A program made the translations under genes and the position numbers. The notes beneath the pieces were generated by a model. That model saw only the letters and a program-made list of their open reading frames with translations, did no database searches and had not been told where the DNA came from. A stretch of DNA of 64,000 nucleotides. Origin: Pseudomonas fulva NBRC 16637 = DSM 17717. GTDB taxonomy: Bacteria > Pseudomonadota > Gammaproteobacteria > Pseudomonadales > Pseudomonadaceae. Below are positions 18,658-27,784 of the stretch, piece after piece. The first letter of the stretch is position 1. The number at the start of each line of letters is the position of its first letter. Where the stretch lies: NCBI RefSeq assembly GCF_000730565.1, contig NZ_BBIQ01000022.1, positions 1-64,000 of the forward strand. The letters run 5' to 3'.

Positions 18658-19118
18658 AACCGCCCCTTGATTTCCACGACCAGCGCTTGGCAGGCGGTTT
18701 CGATCAGGTCGAGCACCTGCTCGAAGCCGTCGGCACCGCCATAGTACGGGTCTGGCACTTCATCGAGCGCAGAACCGTAGCGGCGCAAAAACAGGTCGAG
18801 CTCACCCACTGCCGTGGACGGGCGCAGGGCACGCAGATCGCGCAGGTTGCTCTGATCCATCGCCAGGATCAGGTCGTACTCGGCGAAGTGCGCCACCTTG
18901 ACCTGCTGGGCACGCTGCTTCGACAGGTCGTAGCCACGTGCCAGCGCGGCCTTGAGGGTGCGGCTATCGGGCGCCTTGCCAACGTGCCAGTCGCCCGTAC
19001 CGGCCGAGGCTACCTGCACCTGATCGGCAAGCCCTGCGGCCTGCAGTTGATGACGCAGCACGCCTTCGGCAGTAGGCGAGCGGCAGATGTTGCCCAGGCA
19101 CACGAACAGAACGCGCAT
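18654..19118 (-). CDS. Low-molecular-weight protein-tyrosine phosphatase
   Basis: This 154-residue protein has the LMW-PTP signature VCLGNICRSP at the N-terminus, with the nucleophilic Cys7 and Arg13 of the CX5R loop, and the general acid in VPDPYYGG near residue 123. It dephosphorylates phosphotyrosine or small phosphoesters; the physiological partner is unknown. It sits between kdsB (sharing one base) and murB (four-base overlap), so it is translated as part of this envelope-synthesis operon. Confidence 0.93.
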   Translation of the reverse strand: MRVLFVCLGNICRSPTAEGVLRHQLQAAGLADQVQVASAGTGDWHVGKAPDSRTLKAALARGYDLSKQRAQQVKVAHFAEYDLILAMDQSNLRDLRALRPSTAVGELDLFLRRYGSALDEVPDPYYGGADGFEQVLDLIETACQALVVEIKGRL

Positions 19119-19879
19119 TAGGCCTCCAGCAAGCGCCGTACGCGCTCCAGGTCTTCAGGGGTGTCCACGCCCACGGCGGGGGCCTCGATGGCATCTTCCA
19201 CATGAATACGCACGCCGTGCCACAACGCACGCAGCTGCTCCAGCGCCTCGGTCTGCTCCAGCCAGCATGGGCCCCAGCCGACGAAATCATGGAGGAAACC
19301 AACCCGATAGGCATACATGCCGATATGGCGACGGTAAGGCACACCGGGTGGCAGATCCTGGCCTTTGGCAAACGCATCGCGGGCCCACGGCAGCGGCGCA
19401 CGGCTAAAGCTCAGGGCCAGGCCGTTCTTGTCGCTCACCACCTTGACTGCGTTGGGGTTGAACACCGCTTGCGGTTCGTGGATCAGCTCGGCCAAGGTCG
19501 CAATACCGGCTTGCGGGTTAGCCGCCAGGTTGGCGGCCACCTGGTCGATGATCACTGGCGGAATCAGCGGCTCGTCACCCTGCACGTTGACCACGATGGC
19601 GTCGCTGGGCAGGCCGAGCCGCACGGCCACCTCGGCCAGTCGGTCAGTGCCGGATTCATGGTCGACGCGGGTCATCAGCACTTCGGCGCCAAATGCCTGG
19701 CAAGCTTCGTAAATGCCGGCATCGTCGGTTGCGATGACGACACGGCTGGCGGCACTTCGGCGCGCCTGTTCCCACACGTGTTGCACCATTGGCTTGCCGG
19801 CGATGGGCAGCAGGGGCTTGCCTGGCAAGCGCGTGGAGCGCAGGCGGGCTGGAATGACGACAGTGAAATCCAGGCTCAT
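19118..19879 (-). CDS. kdsB: CMP-KDO synthetase (3-deoxy-manno-octulosonate cytidylyltransferase)
   Basis: KdsB activates KDO with CTP for transfer to lipid A in the cytoplasm. The nucleotide-binding FTVVIPARLRSTRLPGKPL is at the N-terminus. NVQGDEPLIP, RHIGMYAYRVGFL and the C-terminal VDTPEDLERVR are family signatures. Length is 253 residues. It overlaps the trm112-like gene by four bases and belongs to the lpxK-trm112-kdsB run, conserved in Pseudomonas. Confidence 0.97.
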   Translation of the reverse strand: MSLDFTVVIPARLRSTRLPGKPLLPIAGKPMVQHVWEQARRSAASRVVIATDDAGIYEACQAFGAEVLMTRVDHESGTDRLAEVAVRLGLPSDAIVVNVQGDEPLIPPVIIDQVAANLAANPQAGIATLAELIHEPQAVFNPNAVKVVSDKNGLALSFSRAPLPWARDAFAKGQDLPPGVPYRRHIGMYAYRVGFLHDFVGWGPCWLEQTEALEQLRALWHGVRIHVEDAIEAPAVGVDTPEDLERVRRLLEA

Positions 19880-20061
19880 TTGTCCAGGCGCTCATCATCG
19901 GTCAGGGTACGTGCCTCGCTTTCCAGCATGACCGGGATACCGTCGCGAATGGGATAGGCAAGGCCGGCGCCCTTGCTGATCAGCTCGGTCTTGTCGGCGC
20001 TGAGCTTGAGCGGGCCCTTGGTGATTGGGCAGGCCAGGATATCGAGCAGTTTGGTGTCCAT
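19876..20061 (-). CDS. Trm112/YcaR family small protein
   Basis: This is a 61-residue protein of the Trm112-like (UPF0434/YcaR) family. The opening MDTKLLDILACPITKGPL and the later PIRDGIPVMLESEAR are conserved. Eukaryotic Trm112 activates methyltransferases; the bacterial role is not settled. Only one cysteine of the usual zinc set is visible, which is common in proteobacterial members. It lies between lpxK and kdsB and overlaps kdsB by four bases. Confidence 0.93.
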   Translation of the reverse strand: MDTKLLDILACPITKGPLKLSADKTELISKGAGLAYPIRDGIPVMLESEARTLTDDERLDK

Positions 20062-20103
20062 AAAAGGCTTCCTTTGGCCAGATGGCCGACATTGAAAACG
20101 GGA

Positions 20104-21105
20104 TCAGGGCTTGGGTAGCAAACGTTGCAACTGCAGGTCGAACCAAGTGCCAAATGCCGGCGTGGGTTGGGCTTCCACAGCCAGGTACCACCAGTTCTCG
20201 GCCGCGAAAGAGCGGCACTTCACCGCATCCTTCTCGGTCATGACCAGCGGCAGTGGCGGTGTGAAGGCAAGGTTCTGGGCACTGAATTGTGCGTGGTCGG
20301 CAAATGGGTGCGGCAGCGGCTGCCAGCCTAGCCCTTGCAAAGTATTGAAGAAACGCTGCGGATTACCGATGCCGGCTACTGCATGCAGGCGCTGGCCGGC
20401 GGAAAAATGGTCGAGTGCCCGGCGCTCGCCCGTGCGCAGATTGACCAATGCGCTGGGCTGCAGGCGAAAACCAAAGCCTTCGGCAGTGTCTTGCTCTGCG
20501 CCATTGAACAGGACCGCGTCGGCCGCCTTCAGGCGCTCGACAGGCTCGCGCAAGGGGCCGGCCGGCAGGCATCGGCGGTTGCCCAGGCCGCGAGCGGCGT
20601 CGATCAAGACCAATTCCAGGTCTCGCGCCAGGCGGTAGTGCTGCATGCCGTCGTCACACAGGATCAGGTCCAGGTGTTCGCTGGCCAGCAGGGCCTGCAC
20701 CGCACGGGCGCGGTCCGGGTCGATCATCAGCGGCACACCGGTACGCTGCACGATCAGCAGCGGCTCGTCGCCCGCCTGCTCGGCAGCCTGATCGGCCGTG
20801 ACCCGCCAAGGCAACTGCGGCGGCTTGGCGCCATAGCCACGGCTGACCACCCCTACCCTCAAGCGCCGCTGGCGGCAGTGCTCGATCAGCCAGAGAATCA
20901 TGGGGGTCTTGCCCGTACCGCCGACGGTGATGTTTCCCACCACGATGACGGGCACCGGGGCGCGGTAGCTGGCCCGCTGGTCGTTGAGAAAACGCCTGCG
21001 CTTGCGTTTGACCACCCAGCGGTACAGCGCTTCCAGCGGACGCAGCAACGCCAGTGCAGGATGGCCGGTGTACCAGGCAGCAAGCAGGCGATCGGCTAGT
21101 GTCAT
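20104..21105 (-). CDS. lpxK: Tetraacyldisaccharide 4'-kinase
   Basis: LpxK phosphorylates the 4' position of the lipid A disaccharide at the inner face of the cytoplasmic membrane. The N-terminus holds a membrane-associating segment, then VVGNITVGGTGKTPM, a P-loop variant typical of the family. LILCDDGMQHY and VMTEKDAVKC are also conserved. Length is 333 residues. The start touches the exbD stop, so it is coupled to exbBD, the usual arrangement in Pseudomonas. Confidence 0.96.
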   Translation of the reverse strand: MTLADRLLAAWYTGHPALALLRPLEALYRWVVKRKRRRFLNDQRASYRAPVPVIVVGNITVGGTGKTPMILWLIEHCRQRRLRVGVVSRGYGAKPPQLPWRVTADQAAEQAGDEPLLIVQRTGVPLMIDPDRARAVQALLASEHLDLILCDDGMQHYRLARDLELVLIDAARGLGNRRCLPAGPLREPVERLKAADAVLFNGAEQDTAEGFGFRLQPSALVNLRTGERRALDHFSAGQRLHAVAGIGNPQRFFNTLQGLGWQPLPHPFADHAQFSAQNLAFTPPLPLVMTEKDAVKCRSFAAENWWYLAVEAQPTPAFGTWFDLQLQRLLPKP

Positions 21106-21539
21106 CAGGGTGTGCTCTGGGCCGCCTCGACGGTGGTCATGCGCAACTGGCTGAAGCCGAGCTTGCCGGCGGCATCCATTGCGGTGACCACAGCCTGGTG
21201 CGGGGTCTTGCCGTCGGCACTGATGGCCAGGGGCAGTGTGTTGTCGCCACCTGATTCACGCTCGATGGCCTCGCTGAGGGTGGCCAGGTCGCTCTTGGGC
21301 AGCAGGTGGTTATTCACTGAATACACCCCTTCGGCACTGATGGTGATCTCTACCAACTTGCCCTCATCGCCCGGTGCCCGCTCGGCGCTGGCCGCTTCGG
21401 GCAACTGGACGCGCAGCTGGGTTTCGCGAGTGAACGTGGTGGTGACCACGAAGAACAGCAACAACACGAACACTACGTCGATCAACGACGCGAGGTTGAT
21501 GTCGATGTTCTCGCGCTGGCGATTGCGCCGAAACTTCAC
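21105..21539 (-). CDS. exbD: ExbD/TolR-family energy-transducing protein
   Basis: This is a 144-residue inner-membrane protein with one N-terminal helix (ASLIDVVFVLLLFFVVTTTF) that carries the Asp typical of the proton path in ExbD/TolR. The rest is a periplasmic domain. With ExbB it forms a proton-driven motor. The substrate of this copy is not known: it is not next to a TonB or Tol gene but lies between exbB and lpxK, which has led to proposals of an envelope role. Confidence 0.92.
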   Translation of the reverse strand: MKFRRNRQRENIDINLASLIDVVFVLLLFFVVTTTFTRETQLRVQLPEAASAERAPGDEGKLVEITISAEGVYSVNNHLLPKSDLATLSEAIERESGGDNTLPLAISADGKTPHQAVVTAMDAAGKLGFSQLRMTTVEAAQSTP

Positions 21540-22171
21540 GCCTTGCCTCCCGCCACTTCCACCTCGCGGTCCCCCTGAATCACTTCCACCAGTTTGATCG
21601 CCTCCTGCTCCATGCCCACCACCAGCTCATCGATGCGGCGCAGCAGGAAGCGGTGGAAGAACACCGCCGGGATACCGACCATCAGCCCGGCTGCGGTGGT
21701 TACCAGGGCCTTTGAAATACCGCCCGCCAGCACCGAGGCGTTGGCGGTCATCTGCGACCCCATGAACGCGCTGAAGATGTCGATCATGCCCAGCACGGTG
21801 CCCAGCAGGCCCAGCAGCGGCGCCATGGCGGCAATGGTGCCCAGCGTGCTGATGTAGCGCTCCAGCTCGTGGATGACGCGCGAGGCGGCTTCCTCGATGC
21901 ACTCTTTCATGATTTCGCGACCATGACGCGAGTTGGCCAGCCCTGCCGCGAGGATCTCCCCCAGGGGCGAGTCGGCACGCAGGGCCTTGAGCTTGTCACT
22001 GGTCAGTTGTTTGTCCTTGATCCACATCCACACCTGGCCCAGCAGGTGAGGCGGACTGACGCGACTGGCGCGCAGGGTCCACAGGCGCTCGACGACGATA
22101 GCCATGGCGGCGATGGAACTCAGAATGATCGGCAGCATCATCCAACCGCCTGACTTGACCAATTCCCACAC
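21536..22171 (-). CDS. exbB: ExbB/TolQ-family proton channel protein
   Basis: This is a 211-residue inner-membrane protein of the MotA/TolQ/ExbB family with three predicted helices: near the N-terminus (MMLPIILSSIAAMAIVV), TLGTIAAMAPLLGLLGTVLGMI, and ISKALVTTAAGLMVGIPAVFF. It forms the channel pentamer that partners ExbD. The start is a GTG at 22171 with GAGGG upstream. The stop overlaps the exbD start by four bases, as expected for a stoichiometric complex. Confidence 0.93.
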   Translation of the reverse strand: MWELVKSGGWMMLPIILSSIAAMAIVVERLWTLRASRVSPPHLLGQVWMWIKDKQLTSDKLKALRADSPLGEILAAGLANSRHGREIMKECIEEAASRVIHELERYISTLGTIAAMAPLLGLLGTVLGMIDIFSAFMGSQMTANASVLAGGISKALVTTAAGLMVGIPAVFFHRFLLRRIDELVVGMEQEAIKLVEVIQGDREVEVAGGKA

Positions 22172-22232
22172 AGTAGAAGCCCTCTGGAAAAGGTCGCCAC
22201 TTTACCATAGGCGCGCCAGGGGCTCATCAGCA

Positions 22233-24449
22233 TTAACCACCCCTGGCGTCACGCCAGAACCGACGCTGGCTGCGCATACCCTCGACCTTTCCTTGCACAC
22301 CGAGCACCAGATGCAACGCCCCCTCCACCGCCGTGTCGTGAAGGGTCATGCCATGCCTGCGATAGCGTTCGACCACCTGTGCATGGGGATGCCCGAAGCT
22401 GTTGTTGCGCTCGCGGGATATCAGTACCCCACGCGGGGCTGCAGCGCGGATGAAGGCTTCGCTCGACGAACTGCGGCTGCCGTGGTGAGGCGACTGCAGC
22501 CAGTCGATGCGTGGTGAGTCCATGGCAGCCAGCCACGCACGTTCGGCCCCCGCCTCCATGTCCCCGGCCAGCAGCAAACGCTCGCCCGACGCCTCGACCA
22601 GCAACACGCAGGAGCGGTCATTGCTGGTGCGCGCATCCGCCCAGCGCCACAGGGAAAAGCGCACGCCGTCCCACTCCCACTGCTCGCCACTGACGCAAGG
22701 CTGTAACTGAACCGCTTCCAGCGGCTCACCGCCAATCGCCCGCCTGATCGGCAGCCCGCGCCCGATTGCACCTGCACCGCCGGCGTGATCGGCATGGGCG
22801 TGACTGACCACCAGCAGATCCAGGCTGTCGACCCCCAACTTGCGCAAGGTGGGCAACACGACCCGTTCACCCAGATCGCTTTCACCCCTGGCTGGACCTG
22901 CGTCATACAGCAGACTGTGCTGCCGGGTACGCAGCAACACCGCCAAGCCTTGGCCCACGTCCAGCTGCCACACCTCGACTTGGCCATCCGGGACAGGCTC
23001 GCGAGGTGCCCAGAGCGCCACGAGCATCACCGCACCCAACCCACGCAGCGGCACACCCCGTGGCAGCAACAGCAGCAGTGCACCCAGGCAGACCAGCAGC
23101 CAGGCCCACAACGGCAATGCGGGAGGCACCCATGCCGGGCGCTGCTGGGCGACCAGCGCCAAGGCGCGAAACAAGATATCCAGCAGGCCGCCTGCCAGCC
23201 ACAGCAAGGCCTCACCTGCGCTTCCCAAGGGCAGCAACAAGGTGCCCAATAGCGCCAGCGGCAATACCGCCAAGCTCACCCACGGCACCGCCACCAGGTT
23301 GGCCAGCGGGGCACTCAGGCTCACCGGCAAGCCCACCGCCAGCAGCACTGGGAGCAGCCCGACGGCGATGACCCACTGCGCTCGCGTCCAGGCCTGCCAG
23401 GGTTGCCAAGCCCCTAGCCGGTCACTGAAGGTGTAGATGAGCGTGGCCACGGCGCCGAATGACAACCAGAAACCTGGAAGCAGCGCTGCCAATGGCTCGA
23501 ACAGCAGTACGGCAACCAGCGCAAGTAACAAGGGGTGAAACGCACCCAGATGACGAAAGCGCAGCCGCCACAGCAGCACCACGGCCAGCATCAGACAGGC
23601 GCGCTGTACTGGCACCCCTGCCCCAGCCAGCCAGCCGTAGGCCAGCGCCGCACTCATCGCCAGCGCACAGGCCCAAGGCAGCCACGGCACCCGGGCCGGC
23701 CACAGCCCCCAGCGGGCCAACCACGCGACCACGGCGTAGAGCAGACCCGCCACCAGACCGATGTGCTGGCCCGAAATCACCAGCAGGTGCACGGTGCCGG
23801 TTGCCTGTAGCGCCTGCCAGTCCTCGCGTGCCAGGCCTGCCCCATCGCCAAGCACCAGCGCCACCAGCGCGGCTTGCCGACCATTGGCCTCGACAGCCAG
23901 CAGCCGCTCGCGCAGCGCATCGCGCCAGCTGGCTGGCGCGGGCGTCAGTAACTGCCCGGCTTTGACCGTTCCGCTGGCGCCGACCCGGCGTGCCAGCAAC
24001 TGCGCCTCCCGGTCAGGCCCGTGGGGGTTCAAAAGCCCGCCCGGCCGCTGCAGGGTCACGGCCAGGCGCCACTGCTCGCCGGCACGCAGCGGTGGCCCGT
24101 CAAACCAGCTCAATTGCAGGCGTTGCGGCAATTCGGCACGCCGGGAATGCGCCCCCTCAAGGTCGAAGCGAACGCCTTGCGCGGTGCGCGCCGGCAGGCC
24201 GACCACGCGCCCTTCCAGCCATAACGTGCGACCCTCGAGCCCTGGCGCCAGACGATCATCCATGGCCTGCTTGGCAGACCAGCAAGCCCAGCAAAAGCCC
24301 AGCAGGAACACGCCCAGTAACCACCCGCGGGTGAACAGACTGACGACAGCGCCCGCCGCAAGCAATAACAGCCATCCGACCGATGGCAGTTGAGGCACCA
24401 GGCCGAGGCTGAGCAGACCAAGTGCAAGCGCCAACATCCCTGTGCGCAT
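22233..24449 (-). CDS. comEC: ComEC/Rec2-family DNA uptake channel
   Basis: ComEC/Rec2 proteins form the inner-membrane channel for single-stranded DNA in natural transformation. This 738-residue protein has an N-terminal hydrophobic region, an OB-like extracytoplasmic segment (EGRVVGLPARTAQGVRF), the polytopic Competence domain (HLLVISGQHIGLVAGLLYAVV) and a C-terminal metallo-beta-lactamase domain with SHAHADHAGG. I chose the ATG at 24449 with GGAG upstream; the ATG at 24488 would add 13 residues. Transformation in this strain is not implied, since many Pseudomonas carry the gene without known competence. Confidence 0.92.
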   Translation of the reverse strand: MRTGMLALALGLLSLGLVPQLPSVGWLLLLAAGAVVSLFTRGWLLGVFLLGFCWACWSAKQAMDDRLAPGLEGRTLWLEGRVVGLPARTAQGVRFDLEGAHSRRAELPQRLQLSWFDGPPLRAGEQWRLAVTLQRPGGLLNPHGPDREAQLLARRVGASGTVKAGQLLTPAPASWRDALRERLLAVEANGRQAALVALVLGDGAGLAREDWQALQATGTVHLLVISGQHIGLVAGLLYAVVAWLARWGLWPARVPWLPWACALAMSAALAYGWLAGAGVPVQRACLMLAVVLLWRLRFRHLGAFHPLLLALVAVLLFEPLAALLPGFWLSFGAVATLIYTFSDRLGAWQPWQAWTRAQWVIAVGLLPVLLAVGLPVSLSAPLANLVAVPWVSLAVLPLALLGTLLLPLGSAGEALLWLAGGLLDILFRALALVAQQRPAWVPPALPLWAWLLVCLGALLLLLPRGVPLRGLGAVMLVALWAPREPVPDGQVEVWQLDVGQGLAVLLRTRQHSLLYDAGPARGESDLGERVVLPTLRKLGVDSLDLLVVSHAHADHAGGAGAIGRGLPIRRAIGGEPLEAVQLQPCVSGEQWEWDGVRFSLWRWADARTSNDRSCVLLVEASGERLLLAGDMEAGAERAWLAAMDSPRIDWLQSPHHGSRSSSSEAFIRAAAPRGVLISRERNNSFGHPHAQVVERYRRHGMTLHDTAVEGALHLVLGVQGKVEGMRSQRRFWRDARGG

Positions 24450-24591
24450 GAGGTAGAGCTCCAGAAGCTGTATCAACCTCTGAGGCATAGCCCACTTGTC
24501 GGCAATGCTTGCTCAACAATTGTCACAAACTCTGAACGAGGCCGACCGGGAATCAGGGCATACTGCCTCGGTCAACGCTCCGGGAGCCCCC

Positions 24592-25092
24592 ATGCCGCGC
24601 CGACTATTCAAACGCTACATGCCGGACCCGAGCAGTATTCGGGAACACAAGTCCTTACGCTTTTTCGGCACGTTGCTGCATGACCCGAACCTGTGGCACC
24701 TGAACCGTCATTCGGTAGCACGAGCCATGGGCGTCGGCCTGTTCGCCGCCTTGATCCCGATGCCTGCGCAAATGCTGCTGGCCGCGGCGTTGGCCATTCC
24801 GTTGCGGGGTAACCTGCCGATCGCCGTCAGCCTGGTGTGGCTGACTAACCCGCTGACCATGCCACCGGTGTTTTTCGTGACCTACATGGTCGGTGCCTGG
24901 CTGATGCAGGTACCGCCACGCGCGCTGCCCGACACATTGACCTTCTAGTGGATCACCGACCAACTGTCGACGGTCTGGCAACCCTTCCTGCTCGGTTCAA
25001 TCGTCTGCGCCGTGCTGCTGGGTATGCTCGGCTATTTCAGCACCCTGCTGTACTGGCGCTGGTGGGTGGGCCGGCAATGGCGTCGTCGCCAA
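24592..25092 (+). pseudogene. DUF2062 membrane protein, interrupted by an in-frame TAG
   Basis: The gene starts at the ATG at 24592 (MPRRLFKRYMPDP) behind GGGAG and encodes a DUF2062 protein with hydrophobic segments around AVARAMGVGLFAALIP and IAVSLVWLTNPLTM. A TAG at 24946-24948 stops it after 118 codons. The same frame then continues with WITDQLSTVWQPFLLGS, LLGMLGYFSTLLYWRWW and GRQWRRR, which is how I recall Pseudomonas homologues ending, with Glu where the TAG stands. A single GAG to TAG change explains this. Beyond 25092 the frame stays open to 25224 and runs into the 3' end of the ABC permease gene, so the native stop also seems lost. A sequencing error is the main alternative. Confidence 0.8.
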
Positions 25093-25107
25093 TGCCGGTG
25101 CAACGTT

Positions 25108-25887
25108 TCAGGCACGCATGCCCCGGCCACTGACCAGCAGCCGCACGCACAGCAGGTAGAGCACGGCAGTGGCCACCAGCATGAAGGTGATCGCCGTGCC
25201 AATGCTGATGTCCGACACCCCTAGAATGCCGTAGCGGAACGAATTGACCATGTGCAGCACAGGGTTGGCCAACGAGACGGTCTGCCAGAACGGTGGCAGC
25301 AGGGTGATCGAATAGAACACGCCGCCCAGGTAGGTCAGCGGGGTCAGCACGAACGTCGGGATGATCGAGATGTCGTCGAAATTGCGAGCAAACACCGCGT
25401 TGACGAAGCCTAGCAACGAGAAGATGGTCGCCGTCAACAGCACCACCACCACGGTCACCCCCAGGTGATGCACCTGCAGGTCGGTGAAGAACATCGACAG
25501 GATGGTCACGATCACACCTACCGCCAAGCCACGCAGTACTCCGCCCAGTACGTAGCCCACCAGGATGGTGTGTGGCGACACCGGCGAAACCATCAACTCC
25601 TCGATCGAGCGCTGGAACTTGCTACCGAAGAAGCTCGAGACCACGTTGCCGTAGGAGTTGGTGATCACCGACATCATGATCAGCCCCGGTACGATGTACT
25701 GCATGTAGGTGAACCCACCCATGTCGCCGATCTGCCGACCAATCAGGTTTCCGAAGATGACGAAGTACAGGACCATGGTGATCGCCGGGGGCAGCAAGGT
25801 CTGCGGCCAGATGCGCAGGAAGCGCCGTACCTCGCGATAGACGATGGTGTTCAGGGCGACCCAGTTGGTGCGCAGCTCCACACTCAT
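25108..25887 (-). CDS. ABC-2 type transporter permease, YadH-like
   Basis: This is an inner-membrane permease of 259 residues with about six hydrophobic helices, including TLLPPAITMVLYFVIFG, YIVPGLIMMSVI, LAVGVIVTILSMFF and the long VVVVLLTATIFSLLGFV. The ABC-2 signature region FFGSKFQRSIEELMVSP lies between helices. It is most like the E. coli YadH group. The substrate is unknown; the family exports lipids, polysaccharides or drugs. It overlaps the ATPase gene by four bases. Confidence 0.93.
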   Translation of the reverse strand: MSVELRTNWVALNTIVYREVRRFLRIWPQTLLPPAITMVLYFVIFGNLIGRQIGDMGGFTYMQYIVPGLIMMSVITNSYGNVVSSFFGSKFQRSIEELMVSPVSPHTILVGYVLGGVLRGLAVGVIVTILSMFFTDLQVHHLGVTVVVVLLTATIFSLLGFVNAVFARNFDDISIIPTFVLTPLTYLGGVFYSITLLPPFWQTVSLANPVLHMVNSFRYGILGVSDISIGTAITFMLVATAVLYLLCVRLLVSGRGMRA

Positions 25888-26816
25888 ACGGCCACCTTCG
25901 ACAGGTTCTTTTCCACCAGTGACACGAACAGCTCCTCAAGTCGATTGGTCTTGTTGCGCAGGCTCAATACCTCGATGTTCAGCAGCGCCAACTGGCTGAA
26001 CAGCGCGGTAATGCCGATGTCCTTGTCCACCTGTACTTCCAGCGTATGAGGCGTCAGCAATCGGCAAGGATACCCTTGCAGGGCCGGGGCACTGGCCAGG
26101 TCCTGCTTGAGGTCGAGCACGAAGGTTTCAACGTGCAGCTTGCCCAGCAGGTTGCGCATGCTGGTGTTCTCGACGATGGTGCCGTGGTCGATGATGCCGA
26201 TGTTGCGGCACAGCTGTTCGGCCTCTTCCAGGTAATGGGTGGTGAGGATGATGGTGATGCCCTTCTCGTTGAGTTCGGTGAGAAAGCTCCACATCGAACG
26301 GCGCAGTTCAATGTCCACCCCGGCAGTGGGTTCGTCGAGAATCAGCAAGCGCGGTTCGTGGATCAGCGCGCGGGCAATCATCAAGCGGCGTTTCATGCCG
26401 CCAGAAAGCGAACGCGACGGTACATCGCGCTTGTCCCAAAGGCCCAGCTGGGTCAGGTATTGCTCGGCCCGCTCCTTGGCGATTTTTGGCGCAATGCCAT
26501 AGTAGCCGGCCTGGGTCACGACAATGTCGAAACACTTCTCGAACTGGTTGAAGTTGAATTCCTGCGGCACGACGCCCAGGCAGCGCTTGAGCGCAGACGG
26601 CGCACGGTCTAGGTCGTGACCGAACACGTTGACCGTGCCGCTGGTCTTGTTCACCAGGGTAGAAAGGATGCCGATGGTGGTGGACTTGCCGGCGCCGTTG
26701 GGGCCAAGCAAGGCGAAGAAGTCGCCTTCGGCAACATCGAGGTCGATGCCATTGAGGGCTTGAAAGCCGTTGCCGTAGGTCTTGGTCAGCTGTCGGATGG
26801 ACAGGGCAGAACTCAT
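25884..26816 (-). CDS. ABC transporter ATP-binding protein, YadG-like
   Basis: The motor subunit for the adjacent permease is 310 residues long. Walker A is GPNGAGKST (about 38-46), the signature is LSGGMKRRL, Walker B is LLILDEPTAGVD, and the switch His is in LTTHYLEEAEQL. An extra C-terminal domain of about 80 residues follows, as in the YadG group. Translation starts at the ATG at 26816. The two genes form a complete half-transporter pair with no periplasmic protein in sight. Confidence 0.95.
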   Translation of the reverse strand: MSSALSIRQLTKTYGNGFQALNGIDLDVAEGDFFALLGPNGAGKSTTIGILSTLVNKTSGTVNVFGHDLDRAPSALKRCLGVVPQEFNFNQFEKCFDIVVTQAGYYGIAPKIAKERAEQYLTQLGLWDKRDVPSRSLSGGMKRRLMIARALIHEPRLLILDEPTAGVDIELRRSMWSFLTELNEKGITIILTTHYLEEAEQLCRNIGIIDHGTIVENTSMRNLLGKLHVETFVLDLKQDLASAPALQGYPCRLLTPHTLEVQVDKDIGITALFSQLALLNIEVLSLRNKTNRLEELFVSLVEKNLSKVAV

Positions 26817-26961
26817 AGCGGGTCACTTACCGAAGAATAGGGTTCAGGACACGCCAGACAGGTTCACTGGCGCAGTGAGTGCGGCCAATGGTGCAAGGCT
26901 CGGCCGCACAAGTACAGTCACGTGTATCGATAGTGACTATCGAAACGGCTGCGGTGTTCGA

Positions 26962-27585
26962 TCAGGTCAGCGCAGTCATCACGCCAGCCTGATAGGCCGG
27001 GCGGCTCTTGAGGCGTTCGTACCACGCCTTGAGGTGGTACATGTCCGGACGCTCGATGGGCATCTCGAACCAGGCGTAGGCGAAGCACCCCAGTGGGATA
27101 TCACCCATGCCAATGTGTTCTCCCGACAGATACGGCTGTGTGGCCAGGGCCTGATCGGCCATGGACAGCAACTGTGCGCACTGCTTGTGCGCCGCATTGA
27201 TCGCCACCCAGTCCCGCTGATCTTCAGGGGTGCGCAGCATGCCCCAGAATAGCGGACGGAAAGGGGTCGCCAGGGAAGAGGTGGTCCAGTCCATCCACTT
27301 ATCGGCCAGGGCGCGCTGGCGCGGATCGTCCAGGTACCAGCCCTGCGCCTGACCATATTCGGCGCACAAGTAGCGGACGATGGCGTTGGATTCCCACAGG
27401 GTCAGGTCGCCATCTTCCAGCATAGGCACCAGGCCATTTGGGTTGCGTGCGCGGTAGTACGGCTCATCTACCACGCCGAAAGCGCCTCCAGCGTCGATCG
27501 ACTCGAAATCCAGATCCAGCTCATGGGCAATCCACAATGCCTTGCGCACATTGCTCGAGTTCTTGCGGCCCCAGATCTTCAGCAT
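26962..27585 (-). CDS. Glutathione S-transferase family protein
   Basis: This is a soluble 207-residue GST. The thioredoxin-like N-terminal domain has KIWGRKNSSNVRKALW, where the Ser region sits at the glutathione-binding site, and GLVPMLEDGDLTLWESNAIVRYL contains the conserved cis-Pro and the ES pair. The all-helical domain follows with GDIPLGCFAYAW. The start is the ATG at 27585 with GAGG upstream; the frame is open further but without homology. It is divergent from fadE. Substrate unknown. Confidence 0.92.
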   Translation of the reverse strand: MLKIWGRKNSSNVRKALWIAHELDLDFESIDAGGAFGVVDEPYYRARNPNGLVPMLEDGDLTLWESNAIVRYLCAEYGQAQGWYLDDPRQRALADKWMDWTTSSLATPFRPLFWGMLRTPEDQRDWVAINAAHKQCAQLLSMADQALATQPYLSGEHIGMGDIPLGCFAYAWFEMPIERPDMYHLKAWYERLKSRPAYQAGVMTALT

Positions 27586-27784
27586 GACGACGTCCTCAGG
27601 AATGCTCAGGTCATGCAGTCTACTCCAGACATTAGCCGGCTGTACGCGCGAAGATACCGGCAAGAACGAGCATGAACTGAAACTCACGCTGCCACACCCT
27701 GTCACTGTTCTGACAGTGCCGTTCATAGCGTGGTGTCTAAGCTCTGTGGGATGGCCAAGCCCCTGGTTCCAAGGAGGAGTGATT

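Noticed and set aside
22233..24449. comEC as evidence that this strain takes up DNA
   Set aside because: Many Pseudomonas carry comEC without known competence, and no other competence gene is in the window.
24946..24948. Amber codon as programmed readthrough or recoding
   Set aside because: No recoding element or pyrrolysine gene was seen, and the frame also loses its normal stop downstream, which fits decay better.
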